DNA of 64,000 nucleotides from Candidatus Meridianibacter frigidus. Lineage in GTDB: Bacteria > Vulcanimicrobiota > Vulcanimicrobiia > Vulcanimicrobiales > Vulcanimicrobiaceae. Within the stretch, counting starts at the first letter, position 1. Each line of letters starts with the position of its first letter. Under the pieces are notes generated by a model that did no database searches, had not been told where the DNA came from, and saw nothing but the letters and a program-made list of their open reading frames with translations. Where the stretch lies: the NCBI GenBank assembly GCA_003243975.1, contig QHBJ01000038.1:53091-117090 (forward strand), read 5' to 3'. Position numbers and translations under genes: made by a program. Shown in pieces: positions 18,952 through 27,784 of this stretch.

Positions 18952-19698
18952 CTAGGGCCTTTGCAGAGCGGCGAGCGCCGCGCTAATGCTTTGAAACCGC
19001 TCGTAATGGTCGTAACGCGCGGTTTGCAGCGCTTCGCCCGTGATAAATCCGTAATGCCCCACCAGGCGGCTATGCATCAAGATAGTGCCCCAATAGCCGG
19101 GGAGTACGGGGCCACGCTCGATGGTCACATGCGCCTCTTGCAACTTGGCGCCTCGGAACGACGGCGCGCTCTGCGAAACATACTCGAGCCGTTTGACATG
19201 CGCATCCCGATCGAGAACCATGCGGCCGTCGCCGTGCAAACTGTCGCGATTCTTGGCAGCAAATGCAATGGCAACGTCACTTTGTGAACATCCACTCGTG
19301 CAAGGCACGATTGTATACCGGTACTCCGAGAAGTGACGGTCATCAAAAGGGACCGCAAAGCCCGCGGAGGGTTCGCGCCGATGCTCGTCCACCAGCTTGC
19401 GCGTTTGAACGTCAAGCTCGGCTTGGCCGGCGATCTTCCCGTTGTCATTGCGCTGCAAAGCGCGCGCGTCCACAAAGCGCTCACCATCGTACACGTACGC
19501 ATTCCGGTAGCGGAAGTAGCGATGGAATGGGCCGCCGCTGGCTTGCGTTTCCCACGTTACCTCAAAGGCGATGATGCCTTCGTGATCGGCTTCCGCGAGA
19601 ACGGCAGCGGCCCGCAACTCCGGCGGAACACCGCCCGCCGTCGCGGTTCCCAGCAGCAGAACCACGAGCCCCAACAGCGGGACGCGGCTTTTATACAT
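18952..19698 (-). CDS. Hypothetical secreted protein
   Basis: I do not recognise the family. Starting at the ATG at 19698, the 248-residue product has a signal peptide (about 1-22, PLLGLVVLLLGTATAG) and a mixed alpha/beta exported domain with a CTSGC pair near residue 133 that could form a disulfide. The start overlaps the end of kamE by 8 bases; an in-frame extension upstream lies inside kamE and is rejected. Position after kamDE may only mean transcriptional read-through. Confidence 0.65.
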   Translation of the reverse strand: MYKSRVPLLGLVVLLLGTATAGGVPPELRAAAVLAEADHEGIIAFEVTWETQASGGPFHRYFRYRNAYVYDGERFVDARALQRNDNGKIAGQAELDVQTRKLVDEHRREPSAGFAVPFDDRHFSEYRYTIVPCTSGCSQSDVAIAFAAKNRDSLHGDGRMVLDRDAHVKRLEYVSQSAPSFRGAKLQEAHVTIERGPVLPGYWGTILMHSRLVGHYGFITGEALQTARYDHYERFQSISAALAALQRP

Positions 19699-20437
19699 TT
19701 GCCCGGGCGCGCTCGGCCATTCGCCTCGCGATAAAGGACGCCACCTCGCTGGGCAAGGTGCCGCGGCCGAAACCCGCATCGTATCCCAACTCGGTGGCCA
19801 TCAAATTGGTCACGCGCGGGCCGCCGCAGAGCAAGAGAATCCGTTCTCGCAATCCTTCGGCTTCCAATAGCTCACCCAACGCAGTAAAGTTTGCGATGTC
19901 GCTGCCCTTCTGCGTGACCACTTGCGATGCGAGAATAACGTCGATGGCCTTATCCCGAGCGAAGCGCACGAGCTCTTCGGGCGAAATCTGACTGCCCAAA
20001 TTGAAGGTTTCGAATTCGTGATAGCGCTCCAAGCCGTAGTTGCCTTTATAGCCCTTCATGCTGAGGATTGCATCGATGCCAACGGTATGCGCATCGGTGC
20101 CGATGCATGCGCCCGCCACCCGAACTTTGCGTTTTACGCGCTCCCGAATCAGCGCGTCTGCTTCGTCCATGGAGAGCGAGCTCTCGCGCACGGCATGCGC
20201 GCCGATCGCGCTAACGTCAACCGCCTGCGGCGTCTTTGCGTAGACGACGAAGAACGAAAACCCGTCGGCGATTGCGCGCCCTTCCGCCACCGCAACGTCC
20301 TTGAAGCCCATCTTCACCACCAGCTGCCGCGCCGCCTCATTCGCTGCTTCGCTAAATTCCATCGGCAACGTGAACGACATCTGCATCGCGCCGTCATTTA
20401 GCGTGTCGCCATACGGCTTTACTGCGGCCGCGTTCAA
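19691..20437 (-). CDS. kamE: Beta-lysine/D-lysine 5,6-aminomutase, beta subunit
   Basis: The enzyme moves the terminal amino group of lysine or beta-lysine using adenosylcobalamin and PLP. The B12-binding motif DxHxxG is present as DAHTVG (Asp115, His117, Gly120), and Lys128 in SMKGY sits 11 residues after the His, as the PLP-binding lysine does in the clostridial enzyme. I set the start at a TTG (20437) overlapping the kamD stop (TTGA), since the family start KPYGDTLNDG follows within ten residues; a longer frame reads back through kamD out of frame and is spurious. This gives 248 residues, close to the usual 260. Confidence 0.92.
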   Translation of the reverse strand: MNAAAVKPYGDTLNDGAMQMSFTLPMEFSEAANEAARQLVVKMGFKDVAVAEGRAIADGFSFFVVYAKTPQAVDVSAIGAHAVRESSLSMDEADALIRERVKRKVRVAGACIGTDAHTVGIDAILSMKGYKGNYGLERYHEFETFNLGSQISPEELVRFARDKAIDVILASQVVTQKGSDIANFTALGELLEAEGLRERILLLCGGPRVTNLMATELGYDAGFGRGTLPSEVASFIARRMAERARANV

Positions 20438-21987
20438 GCCGTCACCGGCTGGCGCTGGAGCGCTTCTTCCACGGGATTCCAGTAGTCGGGCGCGCGCTCG
20501 AAAACGCCCTCGAATCCGCGCCCACCATCGGGCGACCGGGAAACGTCCGCAAAGGTCCGCTCTTCGATTGCCCGCATCAGCCCCCGTTCCGCCACGCTTT
20601 CCAGCAGAGCCGCCGCGCCGCGGAGGACATCTTGCGCACGCCGCTCGACGATGCCGCCGCGTTTGAACTCGATCTCGTCGCCCAGATGCCTGGCGGTATT
20701 CATTACATACCGCGCATTCTCGAGCGACAAAACGCGGTCGGCAAGAAACGGCGTATGGATGGCTTCGGTGAGCATCCCACACAGATGAATCTGCTGGCGC
20801 GTCGTAACCGACGTCAAATTGAACATCGCATCGATTAGGTGGCCTTTGAAGATGTCGCCGGTCATGTGCTTGGTGGGCGGCATGTACTTTAGAGGGGCTT
20901 TCGGAAAAACTTGGCGCGCCAACTGTGCCTGCGCGAGCTGAAAGAGCAGGCCGTCGGTGAGATCCGGATCGATTTCGTACGCGTCTCCCAAACCGATCTG
21001 AGCGTCCTCCATGCCGGCTCGGTGCGCAAACTCTTCGTTGATGAACTGCGATGCCAGTACCGCGGGCGCCTGTTCGACGGCATCCGCAGTTGTCAGGTAG
21101 TTGTCTTCACCGGTATTGATTATGATGCCGGAGTAGGCATTGAGCATGCGGCTAAAATGCTGGTCCACAAACGTGCGCTTCATGTTGATGTCGCGAAAGA
21201 GAATGCCGTACATCGAATCATTGAGCAGCATGTCTAACCGTTCGAGCGCCGCCATCACCGCGATCTCCGGCATGCACAGACCGCTGGCATAGTTAGTCAG
21301 CATCACGTAGCGTCCCAAGCGCTGCGAGACTTCGTCCAGTGCCGCCCGCATGATTTGGAAGTTCTCCTGGGTCGCGTAGGTGCCGCCGAAACCTTCCGTG
21401 GTTGCGCCGAACGGCACGAAATCCAGCAACGATTGCCCGGTGGAGCGAATCACTGCGATAATCTGCGCGCCGGCTTGCGCAGCGGCCACGGCCGCAGTGC
21501 GGTCTTCGTAAATGTTGCCGCTGGCAACGATCACGTAAAGAAGCGGCGGCGGTTCCTGCGGGAGACGCTCGAGGGCCTCGGCTCGGGTTTCGCGTGCCGC
21601 GCGCACCCGCTCAAGACCCCGAGTAACTTGCGCCGTCGCGGCGCTGCGTGCCGCGGTTTCCCGAACCGCAGAGAAGAGATCGAAGGTGAGTTCGCCGCGA
21701 GCTATCGCGCCTGCTAAGCCCAGCGAATCCAATCCCGTGTGCGCCAGCCCGGCCCCGAAAGCGCGCGCGACCCCGCCCTCGCGCAGTGCCGCGGGCAGCC
21801 GGTCGAGCACCGCATTCGGTAACGGAACGTCGTCGCTCGTCACGCCGTCAACGCCGCACAGCCGCAATACCGACCGCTCCACGGCAACCGTGGAGTGCGC
21901 CGCGATAAAGTCGCTCACTGGTTCGGCGATGGCCCCGGCCAGTTCGCAGCAGCGCGCGATCACGCCCGGGTCAAGCTCTAACTTCAC
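20434..21987 (-). CDS. kamD: Beta-lysine/D-lysine 5,6-aminomutase, alpha subunit
   Basis: The 517-residue protein matches the alpha subunit in length and in motifs such as VIASGNIYEDRTAAVAAAQ, QIIAVIRSTGQSLLDF, GTYATQENFQIMRAALDEV and NDSMYGILFRDINMKRTFVD. It forms the TIM-barrel part that binds adenosylcobalamin and PLP with KamE. The start is GTG at 21987, 17 bases inside the 3' end of rmlD. In clostridia kamDE cluster with kdd, kce and kal; here only kamDE are together, and kal lies 37 kb away. Confidence 0.95.
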   Translation of the reverse strand: MKLELDPGVIARCCELAGAIAEPVSDFIAAHSTVAVERSVLRLCGVDGVTSDDVPLPNAVLDRLPAALREGGVARAFGAGLAHTGLDSLGLAGAIARGELTFDLFSAVRETAARSAATAQVTRGLERVRAARETRAEALERLPQEPPPLLYVIVASGNIYEDRTAAVAAAQAGAQIIAVIRSTGQSLLDFVPFGATTEGFGGTYATQENFQIMRAALDEVSQRLGRYVMLTNYASGLCMPEIAVMAALERLDMLLNDSMYGILFRDINMKRTFVDQHFSRMLNAYSGIIINTGEDNYLTTADAVEQAPAVLASQFINEEFAHRAGMEDAQIGLGDAYEIDPDLTDGLLFQLAQAQLARQVFPKAPLKYMPPTKHMTGDIFKGHLIDAMFNLTSVTTRQQIHLCGMLTEAIHTPFLADRVLSLENARYVMNTARHLGDEIEFKRGGIVERRAQDVLRGAAALLESVAERGLMRAIEERTFADVSRSPDGGRGFEGVFERAPDYWNPVEEALQRQPVTA

Positions 21988-22855
21988 GCTCCGCCTTTCG
22001 CTGGCTCAAGTAGTCCGCTACTGCTTGCTTCCAATGCGGAAGCTCCGGGAGCTTCGCGGCCCGCAGGGCGGCGGCATCCAACGACGAGTTGGGCGGGCGG
22101 AGCACGCCGTCCGTCCATGCGGCCGAAGAAATCGGGCGCAGATCCGCGCGCAGGCCGGCTTGCTCGAGGGCTTCGCGCGCAAATTCGTACCAGCTGCAAA
22201 AGCCGCCGTTGACGACATGGTACGTACCGGGTGCGCCCGCGTCGACCACGTTGCGAAGGGCAGCTGCCACGTGGCGCGCATACGATGGCGAAAAGATCAT
22301 GTCGTCCACCACCGTGATCCGTTCGCCACGCTCGGCCTGGCCCAGAATGCGGTCGATGAACGTGTAACCCTTCGTACGGCTGCCCAGGGGCCCGAACAGT
22401 CCGCTGGTACGCACGATATACGTCTGCGCGCAGGCTGCCCGCGCCACGACTTCGCCCGCGAGTTTGGAACGGCCGTAGGCATTCAATGGATGGGGCGAGT
22501 CAGCTTCGGTGTATGGTGATCCTTTGGTGCCATCGAACACATAGTCGGTGCTCACCGTAACGAAGGCGGCGCCGCCTGCGGCGCATGCGCGCGCCAAGTT
22601 TTCAACCCCCGTGCAGTTCACCCGCAGCGCAGCTCGGGGTGCACGCTCACAAGCCGGCACGTTGTGATAGGCCGCAGCATTGACCACCAGTTGCGGCCGG
22701 TGGTACTCCATGGCCTGGTCTACCGCTCGGGCATCTTCAATAGAGATATCGTCGTGGGACAGCGCGGCGACCTTACGGCCGCCGAACGCGCGCACGACCT
22801 CATCGCCAAGCTGGCCCGTCGAACCCGTAACCAAAATGCGCTGGCGGTTTAACAC
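21971..22855 (-). CDS. rmlD: dTDP-4-dehydrorhamnose reductase
   Basis: The 294-residue reductase has the NAD(P) motif VTGSTGQLGDEVV (9-21), VVNAAAYHNVPACE, STDYVFDGTKGSPYTEAD and the catalytic pair in NAYGRSKLAGE. It makes dTDP-L-rhamnose, a sugar donor for surface polysaccharides, as the last step after RmlABC, which are not in the window. Its 3' end overlaps kamD by 17 bases, an odd pairing of sugar and amino acid metabolism. Confidence 0.92.
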   Translation of the reverse strand: MLNRQRILVTGSTGQLGDEVVRAFGGRKVAALSHDDISIEDARAVDQAMEYHRPQLVVNAAAYHNVPACERAPRAALRVNCTGVENLARACAAGGAAFVTVSTDYVFDGTKGSPYTEADSPHPLNAYGRSKLAGEVVARAACAQTYIVRTSGLFGPLGSRTKGYTFIDRILGQAERGERITVVDDMIFSPSYARHVAAALRNVVDAGAPGTYHVVNGGFCSWYEFAREALEQAGLRADLRPISSAAWTDGVLRPPNSSLDAAALRAAKLPELPHWKQAVADYLSQRKAEREVRA

Positions 22856-22939
22856 CTGTCCCTGCTTCGCCGCCGCACCGCGTAACTTTTCGTTCGGACC
22901 CGCGGTAGCTAGCCATCAAGAGATCGAACCTTAAGGAGG

Positions 22940-23578
22940 ATGACGATCACCGAGCAGAGCGACGAGGCCATCGTACGCCTTGTCCGCAGCGGCGAACGCG
23001 AATCGTTCTCCGTGCTCGTCGACCGTTACAAACGAGGCATCAGCACCTTCATCAGCGCCAGCGTCCGAAACTCGCCCGACGTGGCCGACCTGGCCCAAGA
23101 AACCTTTTTGCGCGCGTACGCGCACCTGGGCACATTCAACCCGGCGCTCGGGAAGTTTTCCACATGGCTCTACCACATCGCACGCAATGTGGTGCGAACA
23201 CATCTCGCCAAGAGTAAAAGCCGGCCTCCGACGCAAGCAATCCCGGCCGAGCAGACCCTGGAGAACACGCTGCCCGACCTCTCGCGCGAGGCCGACCCCG
23301 CCGGCGGATTGCTGCGAGCCGAAGCTGAGGGCGAACTGCGCGCCGCCATGGCCGAACTTCCCGAGCGTACGCGCACGGTGTTGGCGTTGCGTTACTTCAA
23401 TAATATGGAATATCAGAGCATCGCCAGATCGATGGGTCTCTCACTGGGCAACGTAAAGACGCTGATTCACCGCGGCAAGCTTGCACTGGCGCAAAAGATG
23501 CGCGACCGCGAGCACGTGGCCGTGAACGTCCCGCGCAGACCGCAAGAAAGCAGGGCGCATGCATTGCTCGTCTTATAA
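22940..23578 (+). CDS. RNA polymerase ECF-type sigma factor
   Basis: The 212-residue protein has region 2 at about 20-90 (DVADLAQETFLRAYAHLGTF, STWLYHIARNVVRTHLA) and region 4 at about 140-190 (LPERTRTVLALRYFNNMEYQSIA, GNVKTLIHRGKLALAQKM). It directs RNA polymerase to a stress regulon. The gene overlaps the anti-sigma gene by 20 bases, the usual arrangement. AAGGAGG (22933-22939) touches the ATG with no spacer, which should give poor initiation; no other in-frame start fits better. Confidence 0.93.
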   Translation: MTITEQSDEAIVRLVRSGERESFSVLVDRYKRGISTFISASVRNSPDVADLAQETFLRAYAHLGTFNPALGKFSTWLYHIARNVVRTHLAKSKSRPPTQAIPAEQTLENTLPDLSREADPAGGLLRAEAEGELRAAMAELPERTRTVLALRYFNNMEYQSIARSMGLSLGNVKTLIHRGKLALAQKMRDREHVAVNVPRRPQESRAHALLVL

Positions 23579-24119
23579 GGCGCTCTTGGACCGGTATGCT
23601 GAAGGGTCGCTGCTCGCACCGAAGGTTCTCGCGGTCCGCGAACATGTGCGTACGTGCGCGGACTGCGCTGCATTGCTGCACGAACTCAAGATGGTCGACG
23701 GGCTGCTCGAAACATTGAGCGCGCCGCCCGAGCCGGCCCCCAACTTTACTTTTGCCGTAATGGCCGAGGTGCGCAGTAAGCCTGCGCCGCGCCCGGCGCG
23801 GATCGATCTCTTCCGATGGGCAGCCGGCTACGTGCTGGCCGGCTGGGCGCTCATCGCCCTTTGGATGAACTTGGCCGGTATAAGCATCGCGAGCTGGGGC
23901 GAGCGGGCCGCGGCCGGTTTCAGCTCGGCGACTGCTGCTTTCGGGTCGCTTTCATCGAGTTCACTCCACGCATTTGGCCATCAGACACCCTCCGTCGCGC
24001 TGTTTGTGACACTGCTGCTGCTTCTGGACCTCGGGCTGGCCATCGGCGTGGCACTCTTTCACCGCACCGTACGGCCGCATCTGGCCGCCGTTCTCGCTCC
24101 GCTTCGGGAGGTCGAATGA
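23559..24119 (+). CDS. Anti-sigma factor with zinc-finger (zf-HC2-like) domain
   Basis: The 186-residue protein begins with a short Cys/His domain (Cys3, and HVRTCADC with His29-xxx-Cys33-xx-Cys36), the ZAS-type fold that holds ECF sigma factors inactive. Two hydrophobic segments follow, at about 87-108 and 140-165, so the sensor side is in the membrane. It overlaps the sigma gene upstream and the next membrane gene downstream (ATGA), which makes a three-gene signalling unit. Confidence 0.88.
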   Translation: MHCSSYKALLDRYAEGSLLAPKVLAVREHVRTCADCAALLHELKMVDGLLETLSAPPEPAPNFTFAVMAEVRSKPAPRPARIDLFRWAAGYVLAGWALIALWMNLAGISIASWGERAAAGFSSATAAFGSLSSSSLHAFGHQTPSVALFVTLLLLLDLGLAIGVALFHRTVRPHLAAVLAPLREVE

Positions 24120-24946
24120 ATCTGCTGCGCCTGCTCCTTTTACCACTTTTTTTCGTGGTGCTTTTGGCCGCTCCGGCTGCCGCGCACACCGTTTCGATCG
24201 CGCATGGCGGGTCGTACTGGGGCAAAGACGTCATCGTCGAACCCGATCAGGTAATCGACGGGAACGTCACCGTGTTCGGCGGCGATGCCGTGATCGAGGG
24301 CCGCGTCAACGGTGACGTGACGGATTTCGGTGGCAGCATCGACACGCGGCCCGGCGGAATCATCACGGGAACCACCAACGAGTATGGCGGCGACTACCTG
24401 TCGGCATTTGCGCCATTGGCGGGCAGCCGCGCGCTGATGGCCGAGAACTACCGGATGCTTGAACGGCTTTCGTTCAGCGTCATCATCGTCCTGATGTTCT
24501 TGATCTTTCCCGTTCGCGTTCGTATTGCGCTCGAGCGGCTCGAACGGCATCCGGGCTTGAGCTCCGCCGTTGGAACGCTCACTATCGTCGCGATTATTCC
24601 GCTGGCGATCTTGTTATTGATCAGCATCGTGCTCATCCCACTTATTCCGGTCGAGGTCATTGCGGTTATGGCCGCCGCATTCATTGGGCAAGCGGCATTG
24701 GGTATTCTGGTCGGGAGGCGCCTCTACGAACTAATCCGGCCGCATGCGACGCCCTCGCCGCTCGGCGCGCTGGTTCTGGGCTTGGTTGTAATCAGCGCCG
24801 CCGAAATCGTTCCGGCCGTGGGCGGCCTCATAACGATGCTGGTTATCGTGGTCGGTCTTGGGGCCGCCGTGCTCGCATTCATTCGCGACGGCGCCTTAGG
24901 AACGGCGCGCGTCCCGATAGCGGGCCCCCCGATGAACCCCGCCTAA
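24116..24946 (+). CDS. Membrane protein with N-terminal bactofilin-like repeat region
   Basis: From the ATG overlapping the anti-sigma stop, the product has 276 residues. It has a signal peptide (1-23), a repetitive extracytoplasmic region at about 25-85 with turns such as DGNVTVFGGDAVIEGRVNGD that resembles a polymer-forming beta-helix, and four or more transmembrane helices. The upstream open frame is a shadow of the anti-sigma gene. It may be the effector or sensor of the sigma system; that role is inferred from position only. Confidence 0.75.
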   Translation: MNLLRLLLLPLFFVVLLAAPAAAHTVSIAHGGSYWGKDVIVEPDQVIDGNVTVFGGDAVIEGRVNGDVTDFGGSIDTRPGGIITGTTNEYGGDYLSAFAPLAGSRALMAENYRMLERLSFSVIIVLMFLIFPVRVRIALERLERHPGLSSAVGTLTIVAIIPLAILLLISIVLIPLIPVEVIAVMAAAFIGQAALGILVGRRLYELIRPHATPSPLGALVLGLVVISAAEIVPAVGGLITMLVIVVGLGAAVLAFIRDGALGTARVPIAGPPMNPA

Positions 24947-24956
24947 TACCCGCTCC

Positions 24957-26168
24957 ATGGCGACCATTCCGCGCACCGCGCGCTTCGCGGCGCGCACGTC
25001 CCGGCTGCGCGCCTCGACCATACGCGAGATGCTCAAAGCCACGCAGCGGCCGGACGTCATTTCATTTGGTGGCGGCCTGCCTGCGCCCGAACTCTTTCCC
25101 GCGCGCGAGATCGGCATTCATACGCAGGAAGTTATGCAGAGCTTCGGTCCGGCTGCGTTACAATACAGCGTCACCGAAGGAATTCCGGAGATGCGAGGAT
25201 GGGTAGCGCGGCGCCTGAGCATGCGCTTCGGCGTGAACTTCGAGCCCGAAGAAGTCCTCGTCACCAACGGCTCGCAGCAGGGGCTCGATCTCATTGCAAA
25301 GATCTTCTTGGACCCCGGCGATCACGTCGTTCTGGAGAATCCATCGTATCTGGGAGCCATCCAGGCCTTCGACTCCTACCAAGCCCGCTACCTGACCGTG
25401 GACACGGACATCGATGGAATGATCCCCGAGTCGCTCGAGCAGGTTTTGGCCCACGCCGAACCTCCGCCCAAGTTCGTCTACCTGGTTCCGAATTTTCAAA
25501 ACCCAACCGGTCGCACGCTCTCGGCGCAGCGCCGCGAGCAAATCGTGCGCATCTGCGAGCGTTACGACGTCCCGATCGTGGAAGACGATCCGTACGGCGA
25601 GTTACAGTTCGAAGGCACGCCTGCTCCGGCGCTCATATCGTACGACTCGCGGGCCAGCATCATCTACAGCGGCACCGGGTCGAAGATCGTGGCCCCTGGG
25701 ATGCGCGTAGCGTGGCTCGTGATGCGCGACCAGGAAATATACGAGCGGCTCGTGCTCTCGAAACAGGCCGTGGATTTGCACACCGGCACGCTGGCGCAGT
25801 ACGTTTTCCACGCATACGTGCAGAGCGACGCGACGATGAACGATCACATCGCCACGATTCGGAGAGTGTATGGGCAGCGACGCACGCACATGGTGCAGTG
25901 TCTGGAAGAGTTCATGCCCGACTCGGTGCGCTTCAACCGCCCGGCCGGCGGGATGTTTCTGTGGGCGACCGTGGAGAAGCCGGGGTTTGATACCGACGAA
26001 TTGCTGGCCGTCGCCGCACGTCAAAAGGTCATGTTCGTTCCAGGAATAAGCTTCTATCCGCACCGCGACGTCCGCAACGGCATGCGCTTGAACTTCTCGA
26101 ATGCCGGCGAGGAGAAGATTGCGGTGGGCATCGAGCGGCTAGCCGGCGCAGTCCGTTCATTTCTGTAA
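24957..26168 (+). CDS. PLP-dependent aminotransferase, class I/II (2-aminoadipate aminotransferase type)
   Basis: The 403-residue fold-type I enzyme shows DVISFGGGLPAPELFP, LQYSVTEGIPEMR, PNFQNPTGRTLS, IVEDDPYGELQFEG and the PLP lysine in SGTGSKIVAPGMRVAW. These features fit the LysN/KAT-like group (2-aminoadipate or broad aromatic/branched-chain donors) without a MocR regulator domain. A role in lysine metabolism would fit kamDE nearby, but the substrate cannot be read from sequence. Ten bases separate it from the preceding membrane gene. Confidence 0.88.
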   Translation: MATIPRTARFAARTSRLRASTIREMLKATQRPDVISFGGGLPAPELFPAREIGIHTQEVMQSFGPAALQYSVTEGIPEMRGWVARRLSMRFGVNFEPEEVLVTNGSQQGLDLIAKIFLDPGDHVVLENPSYLGAIQAFDSYQARYLTVDTDIDGMIPESLEQVLAHAEPPPKFVYLVPNFQNPTGRTLSAQRREQIVRICERYDVPIVEDDPYGELQFEGTPAPALISYDSRASIIYSGTGSKIVAPGMRVAWLVMRDQEIYERLVLSKQAVDLHTGTLAQYVFHAYVQSDATMNDHIATIRRVYGQRRTHMVQCLEEFMPDSVRFNRPAGGMFLWATVEKPGFDTDELLAVAARQKVMFVPGISFYPHRDVRNGMRLNFSNAGEEKIAVGIERLAGAVRSFL

Positions 26169-26191
26169 ATCGAGAAAGGGAGAGTATCACT

Positions 26192-26680
26192 GTGGCTGAC
26201 GAGCAGCATCTGGTTACCGGCATCGCGCCCAACGCGCAACCCGCCGAAGTCGAGGGCCTCCTCTGCAACGTGCTCGACTGCCAGCGGGTGGTCGTAATTA
26301 CCGCGGACTCTCCAACCACCGAACACCAGAACTCGATCCTGCGATTCATTCATGCGGCAGACATCGCGCAGACGACCGATGTCTCGCATGACGTGATTCG
26401 CGGAAGCGCCGGCATCATGACCGATGCGGGTGGCGTCAACATTCCGGGCATCAGCTCCGACACGCGGTTTGTAGGCTACTTCGCCGATCCGCACATCATC
26501 GATCATTTGGCGGACTGGCCCATCCCGCAGGACCAAGTGCAGAACTACAATGATGCGATCGAGGCCGGGCGAGCCGTCGTGACGTACAAGGCCGAGCCCG
26601 CCGAGGTAGCCAAGGCCGAAGCCGCCTTCAAAGAGGCCGGACTGAAAAACGTAAAGACGTTCGAAAACTCCGCGACATAG
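26192..26680 (+). CDS. Hypothetical protein with YflT-like stress-domain traits
   Basis: The 162-residue soluble protein starts with GTG, preceded by AAAGGGAG at good spacing. The C-terminal part (AVVTYKAEPAEVAKAEAAFKE, then AGLKNVKTF) resembles the end of general-stress YflT-like domains, where a paired helix-strand unit closes the fold. The N-terminal half has no family I know. It follows the aminotransferase gene by 23 bases. Function unknown; a stress role is a guess from the C-terminal pattern. The 105 bases after it show nothing I can assign. Confidence 0.6.
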   Translation: MADEQHLVTGIAPNAQPAEVEGLLCNVLDCQRVVVITADSPTTEHQNSILRFIHAADIAQTTDVSHDVIRGSAGIMTDAGGVNIPGISSDTRFVGYFADPHIIDHLADWPIPQDQVQNYNDAIEAGRAVVTYKAEPAEVAKAEAAFKEAGLKNVKTFENSAT

Positions 26681-26785
26681 TTCAAGCCCACTTTCAAGGC
26701 CTGAAACCTCAAATTCCACATATCAGCGGGGACACTTACGGGGATACCGCCATAGCGGCAACGGCCTGGACGCGTGCCCTCCCGG

Positions 26786-27784
26786 TTAGCGCGCCAAGTT
26801 CACGCGAGCTTGGACGCTGTAATGGTGGAGTGCATGAGCCAGAATCCTAGCCAAACGATTTTGCCCGCCGGGCGTCAAATGTGTTTCATCGAGAAATGCA
26901 TTCGAGGGGAAGGCAGAATCTAAATCAAGTACGCTGGCGCCTCGTGCCAGCAACTCGTGGGTCAAGAATGTTTTGTTTGAGCGATACTGCACATTGTCGA
27001 TATAGCTATGGAGCAATGCGTGGTTTACAGGTGTATGAAACGCAAGCACCGGTACACCGGCTTGGTGCAGCGCGTGCGCTGTCTCAACCAGAAAATGCAC
27101 ACCGACATTTGAGAGAGCAAGCGGGGACAGGTCGTACGTGCCTTCGAAAAGCTCGGGCGTGATCCTCAGACGCGGCGGCGGAGGCACGTCGCCGTATAGC
27201 ATGGCGTGGAGATCGGAGCGCATTGCGTATAGTAGGGACACTGACGAAGCAATGCGCTCGAGGTTCGCCCACCTGCCGTCCGCGGCAACGGGCGGCGTCA
27301 ACATCAGTCGCTCGCGCCGCGTTAGGTACTGGTGGGCGAGCGACCATATCGCCGGATGTACGGTTTGGTACTCGCTGTCGGCCTGATTGAGCACGGCTTG
27401 GTTAATCTCAAGCACGACGACACCCGGGTTAACGTGCGATTCCAATAATAGACGCGACAGCAAGTAGTCGTTTGCAGGATTGCCGGACTTAAAGGCAAGG
27501 TTCCGGCAACGGCAACCTTCCCGCGCTAACAGGGCAAGCGCGGTATCGTTTGACTCGAGGCGGTAGCCCCACAGGACAGAGTCGCCGAAGAAAATGGCGG
27601 CGCCTCGCTCTCTTGCGTACGCCCGCAATTCGCGAGCTAGATACATCGGAGAAAAATCGGTCGTGAGGCGTGGGAGCGAAGGAAAGAAAAAATCGATGAT
27701 AATGTTCTGGAAAGCGATGACCACGATGACCGTGCAAAGGCCCAGCGCCGCAAGAATTGCTCGGTGAAAATTGTTTTTCTTCAA
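26786..27784 (-). CDS. Membrane-anchored SGNH-hydrolase-like protein
   Basis: The protein has one N-terminal transmembrane segment (AALGLCTVIVVIAFQ) and an SGNH/GDSL domain: block I as IFFGDSVLWG and block V as DETHLTPGG with the DxxH pair. It follows the MBOAT gene with a 4-base overlap if a TTG at 27784 is the start (332 residues); a longer in-frame start at 27868 would overlap MBOAT by 88 bases. SGNH partners of MBOAT proteins, such as AlgJ/AlgX, finish O-acylation of extracellular glycans, so this is likely the periplasmic acyltransferase. Confidence 0.75.
   Translation of the reverse strand: MKKNNFHRAILAALGLCTVIVVIAFQNIIIDFFFPSLPRLTTDFSPMYLARELRAYARERGAAIFFGDSVLWGYRLESNDTALALLAREGCRCRNLAFKSGNPANDYLLSRLLLESHVNPGVVVLEINQAVLNQADSEYQTVHPAIWSLAHQYLTRRERLMLTPPVAADGRWANLERIASSVSLLYAMRSDLHAMLYGDVPPPPRLRITPELFEGTYDLSPLALSNVGVHFLVETAHALHQAGVPVLAFHTPVNHALLHSYIDNVQYRSNKTFLTHELLARGASVLDLDSAFPSNAFLDETHLTPGGQNRLARILAHALHHYSVQARVNLAR

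Noticed and set aside
20438..20782. N-terminal extension of KamE
   Set aside because: It lies entirely inside kamD, is Arg-rich and out of keeping with the family, whose start KPYGDTL is just after the kamD stop.
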